Positions 7,708 through 16,502 of a stretch of 64,000 bases of DNA are shown here, in pieces; position 1 is the stretch's first letter, and each line of letters starts with the position of its first letter. Both the position numbers and the translations under genes were made by a program. The stretch lies in assembly GCF_000422565.1 (NCBI RefSeq), contig NZ_AUMA01000003.1, positions 310,001 through 374,000 of the forward strand, in the 5' to 3' direction. Source of the stretch: Desulfovibrio aminophilus DSM 12254 (lineage in GTDB: Bacteria; Desulfobacterota; Desulfovibrionia; Desulfovibrionales; Desulfovibrionaceae). The notes below the pieces were generated by a model that worked only from the letters and a program-made list of their open reading frames with translations, made no database searches and was not told the origin of the DNA.

Positions 7708-8999
7708 CAGGCGTTCCTCAAGTCCACCACGCGTTTGGCCTTGCCCTCGCCCTTGGGAATGGAGTCGTGCTGCACGAGCTCAACGCGGGGCGTGATGAGC
7801 AGCTCGTCGCGCAGCCGGTCGGCGATGCGCTTCTGGAGCTTCCGCAGGACGCGCATGTCCTCGACGAAGAATTCTTCCTTGATCTCCACCTTGACGCGCA
7901 TCTGGTCGATGAATTCCTCGGTGAAGAGTTCGATGACGTAGTTCTGGCCCACCTCCGGCAGACACATGAGAGCCTGCTCCACCTGCATGGGGTAGATGTT
8001 CACGCCCTTGATGATGAGCATGTCGTCGGCCCGGCCGGTGATCCGGTCGATGCGGCGGTGGGTCCGGCCGCAGGCGCATTCCCCGGGCAGGAAACGGGTC
8101 AGGTCGCGGGTGCGGTAACGCAGGATGGGCATGCCTTCGCGGGTCAGGGTGGTCATGACCAGTTCGCCCACCTCGCCCTCGGCCACGTGCTCGCCGGTCT
8201 CGGGGTCGACGATCTCCGCCAGATAGGAGTCCTCCCAGAGGTGCATACCGTTCTGGCGTTCGCATTCGAAGGCCACGCCCGGGCCGTTCATCTCGGAAAG
8301 GCCGTAGGAATTGTACGCCTTGAGGTGAAGCAACTCCTCCACGCGGCGGCGCACCTCCTCGGTGTGCGGCTCGGCGCCGATGAGCGCGATGCGCCATTTC
8401 AGGTTCGCCGGATCGATGCCCTCGGACTTGAGGAAGGCGCCGAAATACAGGGCGTAGGAGGGGATGATGTGCACGGCCGTGACGCCGAAGTCGCGGATGA
8501 GTTTGACCTGGCGCTTGGAGTTTCCGGCTCCGGCCGGGATGGTCAGGCAACCGAGCTTCTCGGCTCCGTAGTGGATGCCCAGGCCGCCGGTGAACAGACC
8601 GTAGCCGCTCATGTTCTGGAAGATGTCGCCCTTGCGCATTCCGGCGGAGTACATGCTGCGCGCCACCAGGTCGGCCCAGCGGTCCAGGTCGGCCTGGGTA
8701 TAGAAGATGGCCGTGGGGGAACCGGTGGTGCCGGATGAGGCGTGCAGGCGCACGAACTGATCCAGCGGGCGGCAGAGCAGGCCGTGGGGATACTGGGCGC
8801 GCAGGTCGTTCTTGGTGGTGAAGGGAAGGCGGCGCACATCGTCCACGCTCCTGATGTCCTCGGGACGGACACCGGCCTTGGCGAGATGCTCCTTGTAGAA
8901 CGGCGAATTACAGGCGTTTTCCACAACGGCCCGCAGACGCTCGGCCTGCAGGCGAAGCAGGTCCGCGCGGGGCAGGGTCTCCTCCGCAGTGTAGAACAT
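7707..8999 (-). CDS. Phenylacetate-CoA ligase family (PaaK-like) adenylate-forming enzyme
   Basis: A 430-residue adenylate-forming enzyme. The AMP/ATP-binding loop is HASSGTTGSPTAIFYTQ near residue 90, followed by YGLSEMNGPG, YRTRDLTRF and the C-terminal GRADDMLIIKGVNIYPMQVEQ hinge segment characteristic of PaaK. It would activate an aryl or aryl-acetic acid to its CoA thioester. Start ATG 8999 is fixed by GGGAGG four bases upstream; an ATG at 9014 would place that site inside the gene. It sits just downstream of dnaB. In anaerobes PaaK paralogues often salvage phenylacetate or indoleacetate derived from amino acids; the true substrate is not visible here. Confidence 0.88.
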   Translation of the reverse strand: MFYTAEETLPRADLLRLQAERLRAVVENACNSPFYKEHLAKAGVRPEDIRSVDDVRRLPFTTKNDLRAQYPHGLLCRPLDQFVRLHASSGTTGSPTAIFYTQADLDRWADLVARSMYSAGMRKGDIFQNMSGYGLFTGGLGIHYGAEKLGCLTIPAGAGNSKRQVKLIRDFGVTAVHIIPSYALYFGAFLKSEGIDPANLKWRIALIGAEPHTEEVRRRVEELLHLKAYNSYGLSEMNGPGVAFECERQNGMHLWEDSYLAEIVDPETGEHVAEGEVGELVMTTLTREGMPILRYRTRDLTRFLPGECACGRTHRRIDRITGRADDMLIIKGVNIYPMQVEQALMCLPEVGQNYVIELFTEEFIDQMRVKVEIKEEFFVEDMRVLRKLQKRIADRLRDELLITPRVELVQHDSIPKGEGKAKRVVDLRNA

Positions 9000-9015
9000 G
9001 GATCCTCCCGACATG

Positions 9016-10455
9016 TTATTCGTAGGGCGACTCGGACGGATAGGGCGTGGCGCTCAGATTCTCGAACGCCGTGTATTTCTTCAGGAAGGCCAGCTCCACC
9101 TCGCCCACCGGGCCGTTGCGCTGCTTGCCGATGATGATTTCGGCGACGCCGGCCTTGGGGTTGTCGTCCTTCTTGTTGTAGAACTCGTCCCGGTACAGGA
9201 ACACGATCACGTCGGCGTCCTGCTCGATGGCGCCGGATTCGCGCAGGTCCGAGAGCATGGGGCGCTTGTTCGTGCGTTCCTCGACCTTGCGGTTGAGCTG
9301 CGACAAGGCGATGACCGGGATGTTCAGCTCCTTCGCAAGAGCCTTCAAGTTCCGCGAAATATCAGAAATTTCCTGTTCGCGCGAGTCGATGTCCCGGCTG
9401 GAGCGCATGAGCTGGAGGTAGTCGATGACCACCAGACCGAGTTTGTGCTCGGCCTTGAGGCGACGGCAGCGGGCGCGCAGCTCCAGCGTGGACAGCGCCG
9501 GGGTGTCGTCGATGAAGATGGGCGCCTTGCCCAGCGTGTCTGCGGCGTCCTGGAGTTTGGCCCAATCCGCGTCCTCGATGAAACCGCTGCGCAGACGGGA
9601 AAGCTCGACCATGCCCTGGCAGGCCAGGAGGCGGGTCATGAGTTGTTCCATGCTCATTTCCAGGGAGAAGACCGCCGTGGGCACCTCGGACTTGACCGCC
9701 GCGCGCAGGGCCAGATTCAGGGCGAAGGCCGTCTTGCCCATGCTCGGACGACCGGCCACGATGATCAGGTCGGAGTTCTGCAGGCCGGAGGTCATCTCGT
9801 CGAAGCGCACGTAGGTCGTCGGGATGCCCGTGACCGCGGACTTGTTCTCGTAGCGCTGCTCGAGCTGGTCGAAGACCTTGTGCACCAGATCCTTGGAGGC
9901 CATGTAGGGGCTCTGGGCCTTGGCCTCCGCGATCTCGAATATTTGTTTTTCCGAGGCGTCCAGCAGGGCGTCCACATCCCGGGCTTCGTAGCATTCGGAG
10001 ATGATTTCGCTGGAGACGTCGATGAGACGGCGCAGAATCGACTTGTCGCGTACAATGCGGGCATGGAACAGGGCGTTGGCCGCGCTTACCGGGGAATCGG
10101 CAAGCTCCGCCAGATATACCGGCCCCCCCACCTGGTCCAACTCGCCGGATTGCTTGAGCGCATCCGTGACCGTGACCAGATCGATGGGCCGGTTCAGATT
10201 ATAGAGGTCGATGAAGCACTGGAAGATGGCCGCATGAGCCGGAGAATAGAAATCGTCGGGGCCGACGAGGTCGACCAGGGAGTTGAAGAGGCTGTTCTTC
10301 AAAAAGACGCCCCCCAGAACCGCCTGTTCGGCTTCCAGGTTCTGGGGGGGGACCTTGCGCAGGAGATCGGAGGAGGCCCTCGGCTGGGCCTCCCCCGATG
10401 GATTTCTGTCGCGGCCCCTAGGCCTGCTGGTCGTTTCCTTCCGCCTGCTGTTCAT
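9016..10455 (-). CDS. dnaB: Replicative DNA helicase DnaB
   Basis: A 479-residue hexameric fork helicase. The N-terminal domain begins at the classic VPPQNLEAEQAVLGG (about residue 35). The RecA-like domain has Walker A GRPSMGKTAF near residue 225, Walker B LGLVVIDYLQL and the SREQEISDISRNLK and LSQLNRKVEER motifs. There is a 34-residue basic, low-complexity N-terminal extension. The ATG at 10455 lies inside the 3' end of rplI (38-bp overlap). The rpsF-rpsR-rplI-dnaB order is conserved in many bacteria. It starts the second half of the minus-strand housekeeping operon. Confidence 0.95.
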   Translation of the reverse strand: MNSRRKETTSRPRGRDRNPSGEAQPRASSDLLRKVPPQNLEAEQAVLGGVFLKNSLFNSLVDLVGPDDFYSPAHAAIFQCFIDLYNLNRPIDLVTVTDALKQSGELDQVGGPVYLAELADSPVSAANALFHARIVRDKSILRRLIDVSSEIISECYEARDVDALLDASEKQIFEIAEAKAQSPYMASKDLVHKVFDQLEQRYENKSAVTGIPTTYVRFDEMTSGLQNSDLIIVAGRPSMGKTAFALNLALRAAVKSEVPTAVFSLEMSMEQLMTRLLACQGMVELSRLRSGFIEDADWAKLQDAADTLGKAPIFIDDTPALSTLELRARCRRLKAEHKLGLVVIDYLQLMRSSRDIDSREQEISDISRNLKALAKELNIPVIALSQLNRKVEERTNKRPMLSDLRESGAIEQDADVIVFLYRDEFYNKKDDNPKAGVAEIIIGKQRNGPVGEVELAFLKKYTAFENLSATPYPSESPYE

Positions 10456-10945
10456 CGGTCGTCTCGGGAGCGGACTGCTCCGGCTCCTCGGCTACATGGC
10501 CTTCGCGAACCACGGAGAGCTTGATGGCGGCGTGGACGTCGGGATGCAGCCTGACCTCGACCTCGTATTCGCCCAGGGCGCGGATGGCTTCGGGCAGGAC
10601 GATCTTGCGGCGGTCGATTTCGATGCCCTTCTCGGCGGCCAGGACGTCGGCGATGTTCACCGAGGTCACGGAGCCGTAGAGCTTGTCGTTCTCGCCCACG
10701 CGGACGGCGATGGTCAGGGCCACGCCGTTGATGCGCTCGGCCACGTCGGCGGCGCTGGTGCGCAGCGTGTCGGCCTTGGCCTGGAGCTTCTTGCGCTCCA
10801 GTTCGAACTGCTTCAGGTTGGCCTCGGTGGCCGGCATGGCCAAGCCCTGGGGCACGAGGTAGTTGCGGCCGTACCCGGGCTTGACGGTGACGATCTGGCC
10901 GAGGCGGCCGAGGGCCTCCACATCGGCGCGCAGAATGAGTTTCAT
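10418..10945 (-). CDS. rplI: 50S ribosomal protein L9
   Basis: A 175-residue protein. The N-terminal L9 domain reads MKLILRADVEALGRLGQIV followed by VKPGYGRNYLVPQGLA, then a long charged helix and a C-terminal domain with KRINGVALTI-like and ALGEYEVEVRLHPDV segments. It is about 25 residues longer than the usual L9, owing to an acidic Gln-rich tail (EQSAPETTDEQQAEGNDQQA). It lies 10 bp downstream of rpsR with GGAGGCCGGAG before the ATG. The extra tail is encoded by the stretch that overlaps dnaB. Confidence 0.96.
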   Translation of the reverse strand: MKLILRADVEALGRLGQIVTVKPGYGRNYLVPQGLAMPATEANLKQFELERKKLQAKADTLRTSAADVAERINGVALTIAVRVGENDKLYGSVTSVNIADVLAAEKGIEIDRRKIVLPEAIRALGEYEVEVRLHPDVHAAIKLSVVREGHVAEEPEQSAPETTDEQQAEGNDQQA

Positions 10946-10955
10946 CTCCGGCCTC

Positions 10956-11216
10956 CTACAGGGTCCGCTTCTTCACGTCCGTGCTGTGCACGGTGGTGTA
11001 GAAGAGCAGCGCCATCTGGCGGGCGCGCTTGATTTCAGTGGTCAGCTGCCGCTGGTGCTTGGCGCAGGTGCCGGTGATGCGGCGGGCGATGATCTTGCCG
11101 CGCTCGGTGATGTAGTCCCGAAGGATGTCGGCGCGTTTGTAATCCAGGGGCAGATTCTTGTCCGCGCAGAAGCGGCAGAACTTCTTGCGGGGGGTGAACT
11201 TCTTGCGGAATGCCAT
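10956..11216 (-). CDS. rpsR: 30S ribosomal protein S18
   Basis: An 86-residue protein with the S18 core ([17 protein letters not shown], then [16 protein letters not shown]). It has an N-terminal CRFC pair plus Cys50, the Cys-containing (zinc-type) form of S18. It binds 16S rRNA as a heterodimer with S6, encoded 12 bp upstream. The ATG is preceded by AAGGAGGACTGGCC. Full family length. Confidence 0.96.
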   Translation of the reverse strand: MAFRKKFTPRKKFCRFCADKNLPLDYKRADILRDYITERGKIIARRITGTCAKHQRQLTTEIKRARQMALLFYTTVHSTDVKKRTL

Positions 11217-11228
11217 GGCCAGTCCTCC

Positions 11229-11531
11229 TTACGCGGCGGTCGCGTCCGCCAAGCGGACGGTGACGAACTTGAAGATGCCGTCGGTGATGCGGATGTTGCG
11301 CTCCAGCTCCGCGACGAGCGGGCCGGGCCCGGCATACTCCAGGCGCACGTAATAGCCACGGGTCTGCTTCTGGACCGGATAGGCCAGGGTGCGGATTCCC
11401 CAATCGTCCACGACGTTCACCTTGCCCCCCTCGCGGTCCACGATGGCGGAGAGGTTGTCGATGAGCGTCTTGCGGTTCTCCTCGGCCAGTTCAGGCGAGA
11501 GAAGAACCAGTGTCTCGTAGGTCTGAGACAT
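11229..11531 (-). CDS. rpsF: 30S ribosomal protein S6
   Basis: A 100-residue protein with S6 signatures: YETLVLLSPELAEE at the start, VDDWGIRTLAYPVQKQTRGYYV in the centre (quoted in part here) and the RNIRITDGIFKFVTVRL strand. It is the first gene of the rpsF-rpsR-rplI-dnaB operon. It is preceded by a strong AAAGGAGGAACAC ribosome binding site, a leader hairpin (11557-11573) and a promoter (11591-11619). Confidence 0.96.
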   Translation of the reverse strand: MSQTYETLVLLSPELAEENRKTLIDNLSAIVDREGGKVNVVDDWGIRTLAYPVQKQTRGYYVRLEYAGPGPLVAELERNIRITDGIFKFVTVRLADATAA

Positions 11532-11556
11532 GTGTTCCTCCTTTTGGTCTATGGCC

Positions 11557-11573
11557 CTTCCCGTTGCGGGAAG
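11557..11573 (-). promoter_or_regulatory. Leader hairpin in the rpsF 5' UTR
   Basis: A perfect 7-bp stem CTTCCCG / CGGGAAG with a CAA loop (minus-strand reading) sits between the promoter and the rpsF ribosome binding site. The rpsF leader of many bacteria is bound by the S6:S18 heterodimer through a CCG-containing stem for autoregulation. This hairpin has a CCG next to its loop, so it is a candidate, but I cannot confirm the full motif. Confidence 0.45.
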
Positions 11574-11590
11574 AGCAAGGCAGAACGGGC

Positions 11591-11619
11591 AACTTATTCG
11601 TTCGCTCCGTTGCTGTCAA
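11591..11619 (-). promoter_or_regulatory. Sigma70-type promoter for the rpsF operon
   Basis: On the minus strand a consensus -35 TTGACA (11614-11619) is separated by exactly 17 bp from TAAGTT (11591-11596). The leader to the rpsF ATG would be about 50 nt. The -35 is a perfect match; the -10 is weak. Confidence 0.7.
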
Positions 11620-11675
11620 GGCCGTTTCGTCTTGTCCGTGCCGGGCGGCGTCCAGCCGCACTCCTTCTTGGGGCC

Positions 11676-11762
11676 TCAACCGAGGCCCAGGTTCGAGAGT
11701 CCCTTGCGGCAGAGCCAGAAGGCCGCGACCAGAACGGCCAGGACGATGATTCCCTTGAGCAT
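11676..11762 (-). CDS. Putative 28-residue single-span membrane peptide
   Basis: A short frame starts ATG 11762-11760, one base after the fabI stop, and ends at TGA 11678-11676. It encodes a Lys-containing start (MLKG), a hydrophobic helix (IIVLAVLVAAFWLC) and a basic C-terminal part (RKGLSNLGLG). GGGG lies about eight bases upstream and overlaps the fabI 3' end, as in coupled genes. The last codons lie in a perfect 7-bp hairpin GGGCCTC-GGTT-GAGGCCC (11674-11691 region). It could be a small integral membrane protein, but no family is recognised and chance cannot be excluded. Confidence 0.5.
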   Translation of the reverse strand: MLKGIIVLAVLVAAFWLCRKGLSNLGLG

Positions 11763-11763
11763 C

Positions 11764-12534
11764 TCATATCCCCATGATGCTGAAGCCGGAGTCCACGTAG
11801 AGGACCTCGCCGGTGATCCCGGAAGCCAGGGAGGAGGCCAGGAACAGGGCCGTGTTGCCGACGTCCTCGATGGTCACGTTGCGGTGCATGGGAGCGTGCT
11901 CCTCCACGTGGGCCAGGATGCTCTTGAAGCCGGAGATGCCCGAGGAGGCCAGGGTTTTGATGGGACCGGCGCTGACCGCGTTGATGCGTACGCCCTTCCG
12001 TCCCAGGTCGGCGGCCAGGTATCGGACGCTGGCTTCCAGGGCGGCCTTGGCCACGCCCATGACGTTGTAGTTGGTCACCACCTTGGTGGAGCCGTGGTAG
12101 GTCATGGTCAGGATCGAGGCGTCGGGGCTCAGCAGGTCTTCGTAGGCCCGGCAGAGGGCCACCAGGGAAAAGGCCGAAATGTCCAGGGCCAGCTTGAAGC
12201 CGTCGCGGGAAGTCTCGATATAGCGGCCCTTGAGGTCGTCACGGTTGGCGAAGGCTACCGAATGCACGAGCACGTCCACTCCGCCCCATTTCTCCCGCAC
12301 CATCTCGGCGGAGGCCGCGATGCTCGCGTCGTCGGTCACGTCGCAGGGGAAGATGAATTCGCCGCCCAGCGTCTCGCTGATGGGCTCCACACGTTTCTGG
12401 ATGGCCTCGTTGACGTAGCTGAAGGCCAGGCGCGCACCGTTCTTCTTGAACGCCTCGGCGATGCCGTAGGCGATGCTCTTGTCGTTGGCCACGCCGAAGA
12501 CGAGGGCCCTCTTTCCTTGCAGAAGCATGTTCAT
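11764..12534 (-). CDS. fabI: Enoyl-[acyl-carrier-protein] reductase (NADH), FabI type
   Basis: A 256-residue short-chain dehydrogenase-like enzyme that catalyses the last reduction of each type II fatty-acid elongation cycle. FabI features include the cofactor loop GVANDKSIAYGIAEA near residue 14, the SVAFANRDDLKG segment, the catalytic Tyr/Lys pair in YNVMGVAKAALEASVRY (YxxxxxxK spacing) and the substrate loop PIKTLASSGI. It lies 23 bp downstream of purC on the same strand. Full length; a well supported call. Confidence 0.95.
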   Translation of the reverse strand: MNMLLQGKRALVFGVANDKSIAYGIAEAFKKNGARLAFSYVNEAIQKRVEPISETLGGEFIFPCDVTDDASIAASAEMVREKWGGVDVLVHSVAFANRDDLKGRYIETSRDGFKLALDISAFSLVALCRAYEDLLSPDASILTMTYHGSTKVVTNYNVMGVAKAALEASVRYLAADLGRKGVRINAVSAGPIKTLASSGISGFKSILAHVEEHAPMHRNVTIEDVGNTALFLASSLASGITGEVLYVDSGFSIMGI

Positions 12535-12557
12535 TCTCCTTGGTTCGTCTTGGAAGG

Positions 12558-13460
12558 CTATACCGTCAGCTCCGTTCCGGTCAACAGGCGGTAGGCCTCC
12601 AGATATTTCTCCTGGGTTTTCAGGGCGATCTCTTCCGGGATGCGCGGGGCCGGGGGGCGCTTGTCGAAGCCGATCTCCTCCAACCAGTCGCGCAGAAACT
12701 GCTTGTCGAAGCTCGGCTGGCCCCGGCCCGGGGCATAGCCGTCGGCGGGCCAGAAGCGCGAGGAGTCCGGGGTCAGAACCTCATCGATGAGCAGCAGGCC
12801 GTCATCGGTTGCGCCGAACTCGAACTTGGTGTCCGCGATGAGGATGCCCCGCGTCCGCGCGTGGGACCGGGCCCGGGAATAGATGGCCAGGGCGAGATCC
12901 TGGACTTTGGTCATGAGCGCCGGGCCGAGCATGGCCGCGGCCTGGTCCACGGTGATGTTCTCGTCGTGCTGTCCGATCTCGGCCTTGGTGGACGGCGTGA
13001 ACAGGGGTGTGTCCAACATGTCCGACTCGCGCAGGCCCGTGGGCAGTTTGTGCCCGCTGACCATGCCGGTTTTCTGATAGTCCTTCCAGCCCGAGCCGGT
13101 GATGTAGCCGCGCACGATGCACTCGATGGGCAGGGGCTTGGCCTTGCGCACCAGCACCGAGCGCCCCCGGAGCATGGCCGAGTAGGGGGCCAGGGCCTTG
13201 GGGAAGTCGGCGGTGTCGGCGGCCAGAATGTGGTTCCCGACGAGATCTTCCATCATCTTCATCCAGTACAGGGTGATCTGGTTCAGGATCACGCCCTTGA
13301 GCGGGATGGGGTCGGGCATGACCACGTCGAAGGCCGAAATTCGGTCGGTGGTCACGATGAGCAGGGTCACGGGGTCGATCTCGTAGATGTCCCGGACCTT
13401 GCCCCTGGAAGCCAGCTTGAATTCCTTGATGTCGGTGGTGATGACGGCGGGTGCGCTCAT
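12558..13460 (-). CDS. purC: Phosphoribosylaminoimidazole-succinocarboxamide (SAICAR) synthase
   Basis: A 300-residue purine-biosynthesis enzyme joining CAIR and aspartate with ATP. Family landmarks are KLASRGKVRDIYEID near the start, TTDRISAFDVVMPDPIPLKG, VRGYITGSGWKDY and the IADTKFEFG and LLIDEVLTPDSSR segments near residue 225. It is the long (about 300-residue) type rather than the 237-residue E. coli type. It starts 4 bp after the hisD stop, with AGGTAGC as the ribosome binding site, so it is in the hisD-purC-fabI operon. Confidence 0.95.
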   Translation of the reverse strand: MSAPAVITTDIKEFKLASRGKVRDIYEIDPVTLLIVTTDRISAFDVVMPDPIPLKGVILNQITLYWMKMMEDLVGNHILAADTADFPKALAPYSAMLRGRSVLVRKAKPLPIECIVRGYITGSGWKDYQKTGMVSGHKLPTGLRESDMLDTPLFTPSTKAEIGQHDENITVDQAAAMLGPALMTKVQDLALAIYSRARSHARTRGILIADTKFEFGATDDGLLLIDEVLTPDSSRFWPADGYAPGRGQPSFDKQFLRDWLEEIGFDKRPPAPRIPEEIALKTQEKYLEAYRLLTGTELTV

Positions 13461-13464
13461 GGTG

Positions 13465-14784
13465 CTACCTCTTTTTCTTCTTGGGGATGCGGCATTCCAC
13501 GGAACGGGCGTGGGCCTCCAGTCCTTCCAGCCGGGCCAGCCGGGCGATCTTGGCTCCGTGCGCGCCGACGAAGGCCGGGGAGGCGGCCACGATGCTCGAC
13601 TTCTTGCAGAAGGTCTGCACGGACAGGGCCGAGGAGAACCGCGCCGTTCCCAGGGTGGGCAGGACGTGGTTGGGCCCGGCGAAATAGTCGCCCACGGGCT
13701 CGGGGCAGTGGTGGCCCATGAAGATGGCCCCGGCGTGGCGGATGGACGGCAGCAGGGCCCAGGGCTCGGCCACGGCCAGCTCCAGGTGTTCGGGGGCCAG
13801 TCGGTTGACCATGTCCGCCGCCGTGGCGAGGTCCGGGGTGAGGGCCAGGACGCCCCAGTCGGCCAGCGACTTGGCGGCGATCTCGCCGCGTGGCAGGAGC
13901 TTGAGCTGGGCGGCCAGCTCGGCGGTCACGGCCTTGGCCAGCTTTGTGTCCGGCGTGGCCAGGACGCAGGCGGCCAGGGGATCGTGCTCGGCCTGGGAGA
14001 GCAGGTCCGCCGCCAGCCATGCGGGATCGGCGGAGGCGTCGGCCAGGACGGCGATCTCGCTCGGTCCGGCCACCATGTCGATGCCCACTTCGCCCACCAG
14101 GAGCGATTTGGCCGTGGCCACGTAGATGTTGCCCGGCCCGGCGATGACGTCGCAGGGGCGGATGGTCTTGGTGCCGTAGGCCAGGGCGGCCACGGCCCAG
14201 GCGCTGCCCGAGAGGTGGACCTCGTCGATGTCGAGCAGGGCGGCGGTGGCCAATATATATGGATTGAGCGTCCCGTCGGCCCGGGGCGGGGAGACGACCG
14301 CGATCTCGCGCACTCCGGCCACCCGGGCGGGCACGGCGTTCATGATCAGGCTGGAGACCAACGGCGTTTCGCCGCCCTGTCCGCCGGGGACATACAGGCC
14401 CACGCGGTCCACCGGCAGGACCAGCTGGCCCAGGATGGTGCCGTCCGGGGCCGTGGTGAGCCAGGAATTCTCGCGTTGGCGCTCGTGGAAGGCCCGGACA
14501 TTGGCGATGGCCTCGGCCAGGATGGCCGCGTCCTCGGCGGGAATGGCCTTGAGGGCCTTCGTGATGGCCGTCTTGGGGACGCGCTGGCGGGAGGCCGTGA
14601 AGCCTGGACAGTCGAAGCGGCGGGTGTAGTCCGCCAGGGCGACGTCGCCGCGTTCGCGCACGTCGGCCAGGATGTCGCGGACGACATCCCGGACCTTGGA
14701 TTCCGGATTGCGGCGGCCCGCGAGGCGTCCGCTCAGGGCGGGCCAGTCGTCAGGACTGGAGTAGATGATCTGTTTGAGGGGCAT
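13465..14784 (-). CDS. hisD: Histidinol dehydrogenase
   Basis: A 439-residue enzyme oxidising L-histidinol to histidine with two NAD+. Landmarks are VPGGQGGETPLVSSLIMN, the GPGNIYVATAKSLL and IDMVAGPSEIAVLAD motifs, the zinc/catalytic region AEHDPLAACVL, and NRLAPEHLEL. I chose ATG 14784 because MPLKQI gives the family length; the frame is open upstream but that part is low-complexity antisense of the porin terminator. No strong ribosome binding site is visible. It is the first gene of the hisD-purC-fabI run, and the remaining his genes are not nearby. Confidence 0.94.
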   Translation of the reverse strand: MPLKQIIYSSPDDWPALSGRLAGRRNPESKVRDVVRDILADVRERGDVALADYTRRFDCPGFTASRQRVPKTAITKALKAIPAEDAAILAEAIANVRAFHERQRENSWLTTAPDGTILGQLVLPVDRVGLYVPGGQGGETPLVSSLIMNAVPARVAGVREIAVVSPPRADGTLNPYILATAALLDIDEVHLSGSAWAVAALAYGTKTIRPCDVIAGPGNIYVATAKSLLVGEVGIDMVAGPSEIAVLADASADPAWLAADLLSQAEHDPLAACVLATPDTKLAKAVTAELAAQLKLLPRGEIAAKSLADWGVLALTPDLATAADMVNRLAPEHLELAVAEPWALLPSIRHAGAIFMGHHCPEPVGDYFAGPNHVLPTLGTARFSSALSVQTFCKKSSIVAASPAFVGAHGAKIARLARLEGLEAHARSVECRIPKKKKR

Positions 14785-14867
14785 GAGGTGTTCCGTGGTT
14801 CGAGGGGTTGTCGTCGAAGCGGAAATATACGGGAGGCGGCCTGGAAAGTCGAGTCGGGCCAGGGCAT

Positions 14868-14896
14868 AAAAAAAGGCCGGGGCTTGCGCCCCGGCC
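14868..14896 (-). terminator. Rho-independent terminator of the distal porin gene
   Basis: On the minus strand a 9-bp stem GGCCGGGGC / GCCCCGGCC with a 4-nt loop is followed by seven T residues. It is almost identical to the terminator at 16503-16534, as expected for duplicated genes. Confidence 0.93.
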
Positions 14897-14930
14897 CGGG
14901 TATGGCGTGGGATCCGAGTCCCAGTCTGGA

Positions 14931-16346
14931 CTAGAACTCGTACTTGATGCCGGTGCTCAGCTTGTAGGCGTCGGCGGGATCGCGGGTGGCCGAGGAGGCC
15001 CACACGTCCTTGTCGTAGCCGTTGTTGATGTAGCCGAGGTCGAAGCTCAGGGTCAGTTCGTCATACAGCTTGTAGCTGGTGTTCAGGTCCACTTCCCAGA
15101 TGTGGTCCTTCTCGGTCAGCGTGTAGCCGTAGGAGTAGTAGTTGCTGCCCGCGACGCCGACGAGATCCTTGTCGTTGGTGCCCTGGGCGTACATGACGAT
15201 GAAGGTGTGCTTCAGCTTCTCGATGAAGCTGATGTCCTTCAACTGCAGGCCCACGGCCCAGAAGCCCAGGTTGCGGGCGTCGGTGGTGCCGTTGGGGGTG
15301 CCCTCGATCAGGGTGTCGCCGTTGAAGAAGAAGGAGCCGACGCCCCAGTTACGGGCGGTGAGCATGGGCATGCGCTCGGAACCGTTGCTGGTCTTGTCGT
15401 CTTCACCGGAGGTGTAGGCGAAGAACAGCTCGGGGGTCATGAAGTCGAGGCCGGTGTAGTCCACGGCCAGGTCGAACATCCAGCCGGAACGGTCATCGGA
15501 GTCGATGCTGCCGGTGGCCTTGCCGTAGTTCACGTCGGCCATGACCTTGATCGGATCGAAGTAGGTCATCTCGAAGCTGGTGCCGCCCCAGTAGGCGTTG
15601 CGGCCGTTGATGGTCGGGGCGCCGGGGCCGGTGAGGCCGCGGATCATGCGGCGCGCGCTGTTGGAGTAGCTCGTGTCGGTGGCCAGATCGCTGACGGCGG
15701 CGGAACCGGCGTAGGCGTACATGAAGAAAGGCGCGAACTTGAAGCCGTCGAGCTTCACCGGCACGATCAGGGTGGCGGCGTCAACCGAAGTGTTCGAGGT
15801 GCCACGCGGGGTGGTGGTGTTATCGTAGTCGTAGAGGCGGGCGTAACCGGCCACCACGCTCACCTCGTCGATCACCGGGATGGTGGTGAACACGCCGGCC
15901 ACTTCGTCGTCCAGGATCAGGCTGCCGCCGCCGTAGGCCGCGGGCAGGTTGATGCCCTGGTAGCCGATGCGGTTGGCGATCTTGGTGCCCGGAATCTTGA
16001 AGTCGACATAGGCCCGGCGCACGTTGATGCCGTTGAAGCGGTCATGGAAGCGGTACTGGTCGCCGCCCCAACGCTGCTCGTCGGCCGTGGAGCCGATTTC
16101 CGTGGCCAGCACGCCCTTCAGGTTCTCGTTGGCGATGAAGTCGAACTGGGTGCGGAAGCGCTGGAACACGTTGAAGTCGCCGTTGCGGTCGCTCGCCGTG
16201 TTGGCTTTCTCGTTCAGGTCGAAGTTGTCCGAAACGAGGAACTCGATGATCTACTGGCCGGAGGCCTTCATGGTCACGGCGTGGGCCGAAGCGGCCATGC
16301 CGAGCACGAAGGCCAGGAGGGTGGCCAGCAGAACCAAGCGTTTCAT
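14931..16346 (-). pseudogene. Desulfovibrio-type outer-membrane porin, interrupted by an in-frame amber codon
   Basis: From ATG 16346 the frame encodes a signal peptide (MKRLVLLATLLAFVLGMAASAHA), quoted here only to show near identity with the next paralogue; cleavage is expected after AHA. Codon 32 is TAG (16253-16251) where the neighbouring intact porin has Trp (GAWAVEF versus GQ-stop-IIEF). After it, the same frame stays open for 439 codons with clear porin strands and a terminal YEF. Promoter, ribosome binding site and terminator are all kept. The simplest reading is a recent TGG-to-TAG nonsense mutation; low-level amber readthrough or a sequencing error are alternatives. The body has not otherwise decayed. 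Confidence 0.85.
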
Positions 16347-16415
16347 GGTTATCCTTCCTTTCTTTTGCGGTGTTCGCAAATAAATGTCCGATCCTTCGCC
16401 GATACCCTTGCACTT

Positions 16416-16444
16416 GTCGTATCCATGTTCAAAAATTTTTACAA
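16416..16444 (-). promoter_or_regulatory. Candidate promoter of the distal porin gene
   Basis: On the minus strand TTGTAA (16439-16444) lies 17 bp from TACGAC (16416-16421). The -35 and spacer belong to a 19-base sequence (16427-16445) that occurs identically upstream of the other porin. A near-perfect 18-bp AT palindrome, AGTTAAAA-TT-TTTTAACT (16462-16479), lies just upstream and could bind a regulator. Confidence 0.5.
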
Positions 16445-16502
16445 GAGGAAATTCGTTACAAAGTTAAAATTTTTTAACTCGAGGTATCCCATTCAAAAGA
16501 TG

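Noticed and set aside
16251-16253. The amber codon as pyrrolysine or programmed suppression
   Set aside because: The twin gene has Trp here and no pylT or suppressor signal is seen; a nonsense mutation is simpler.
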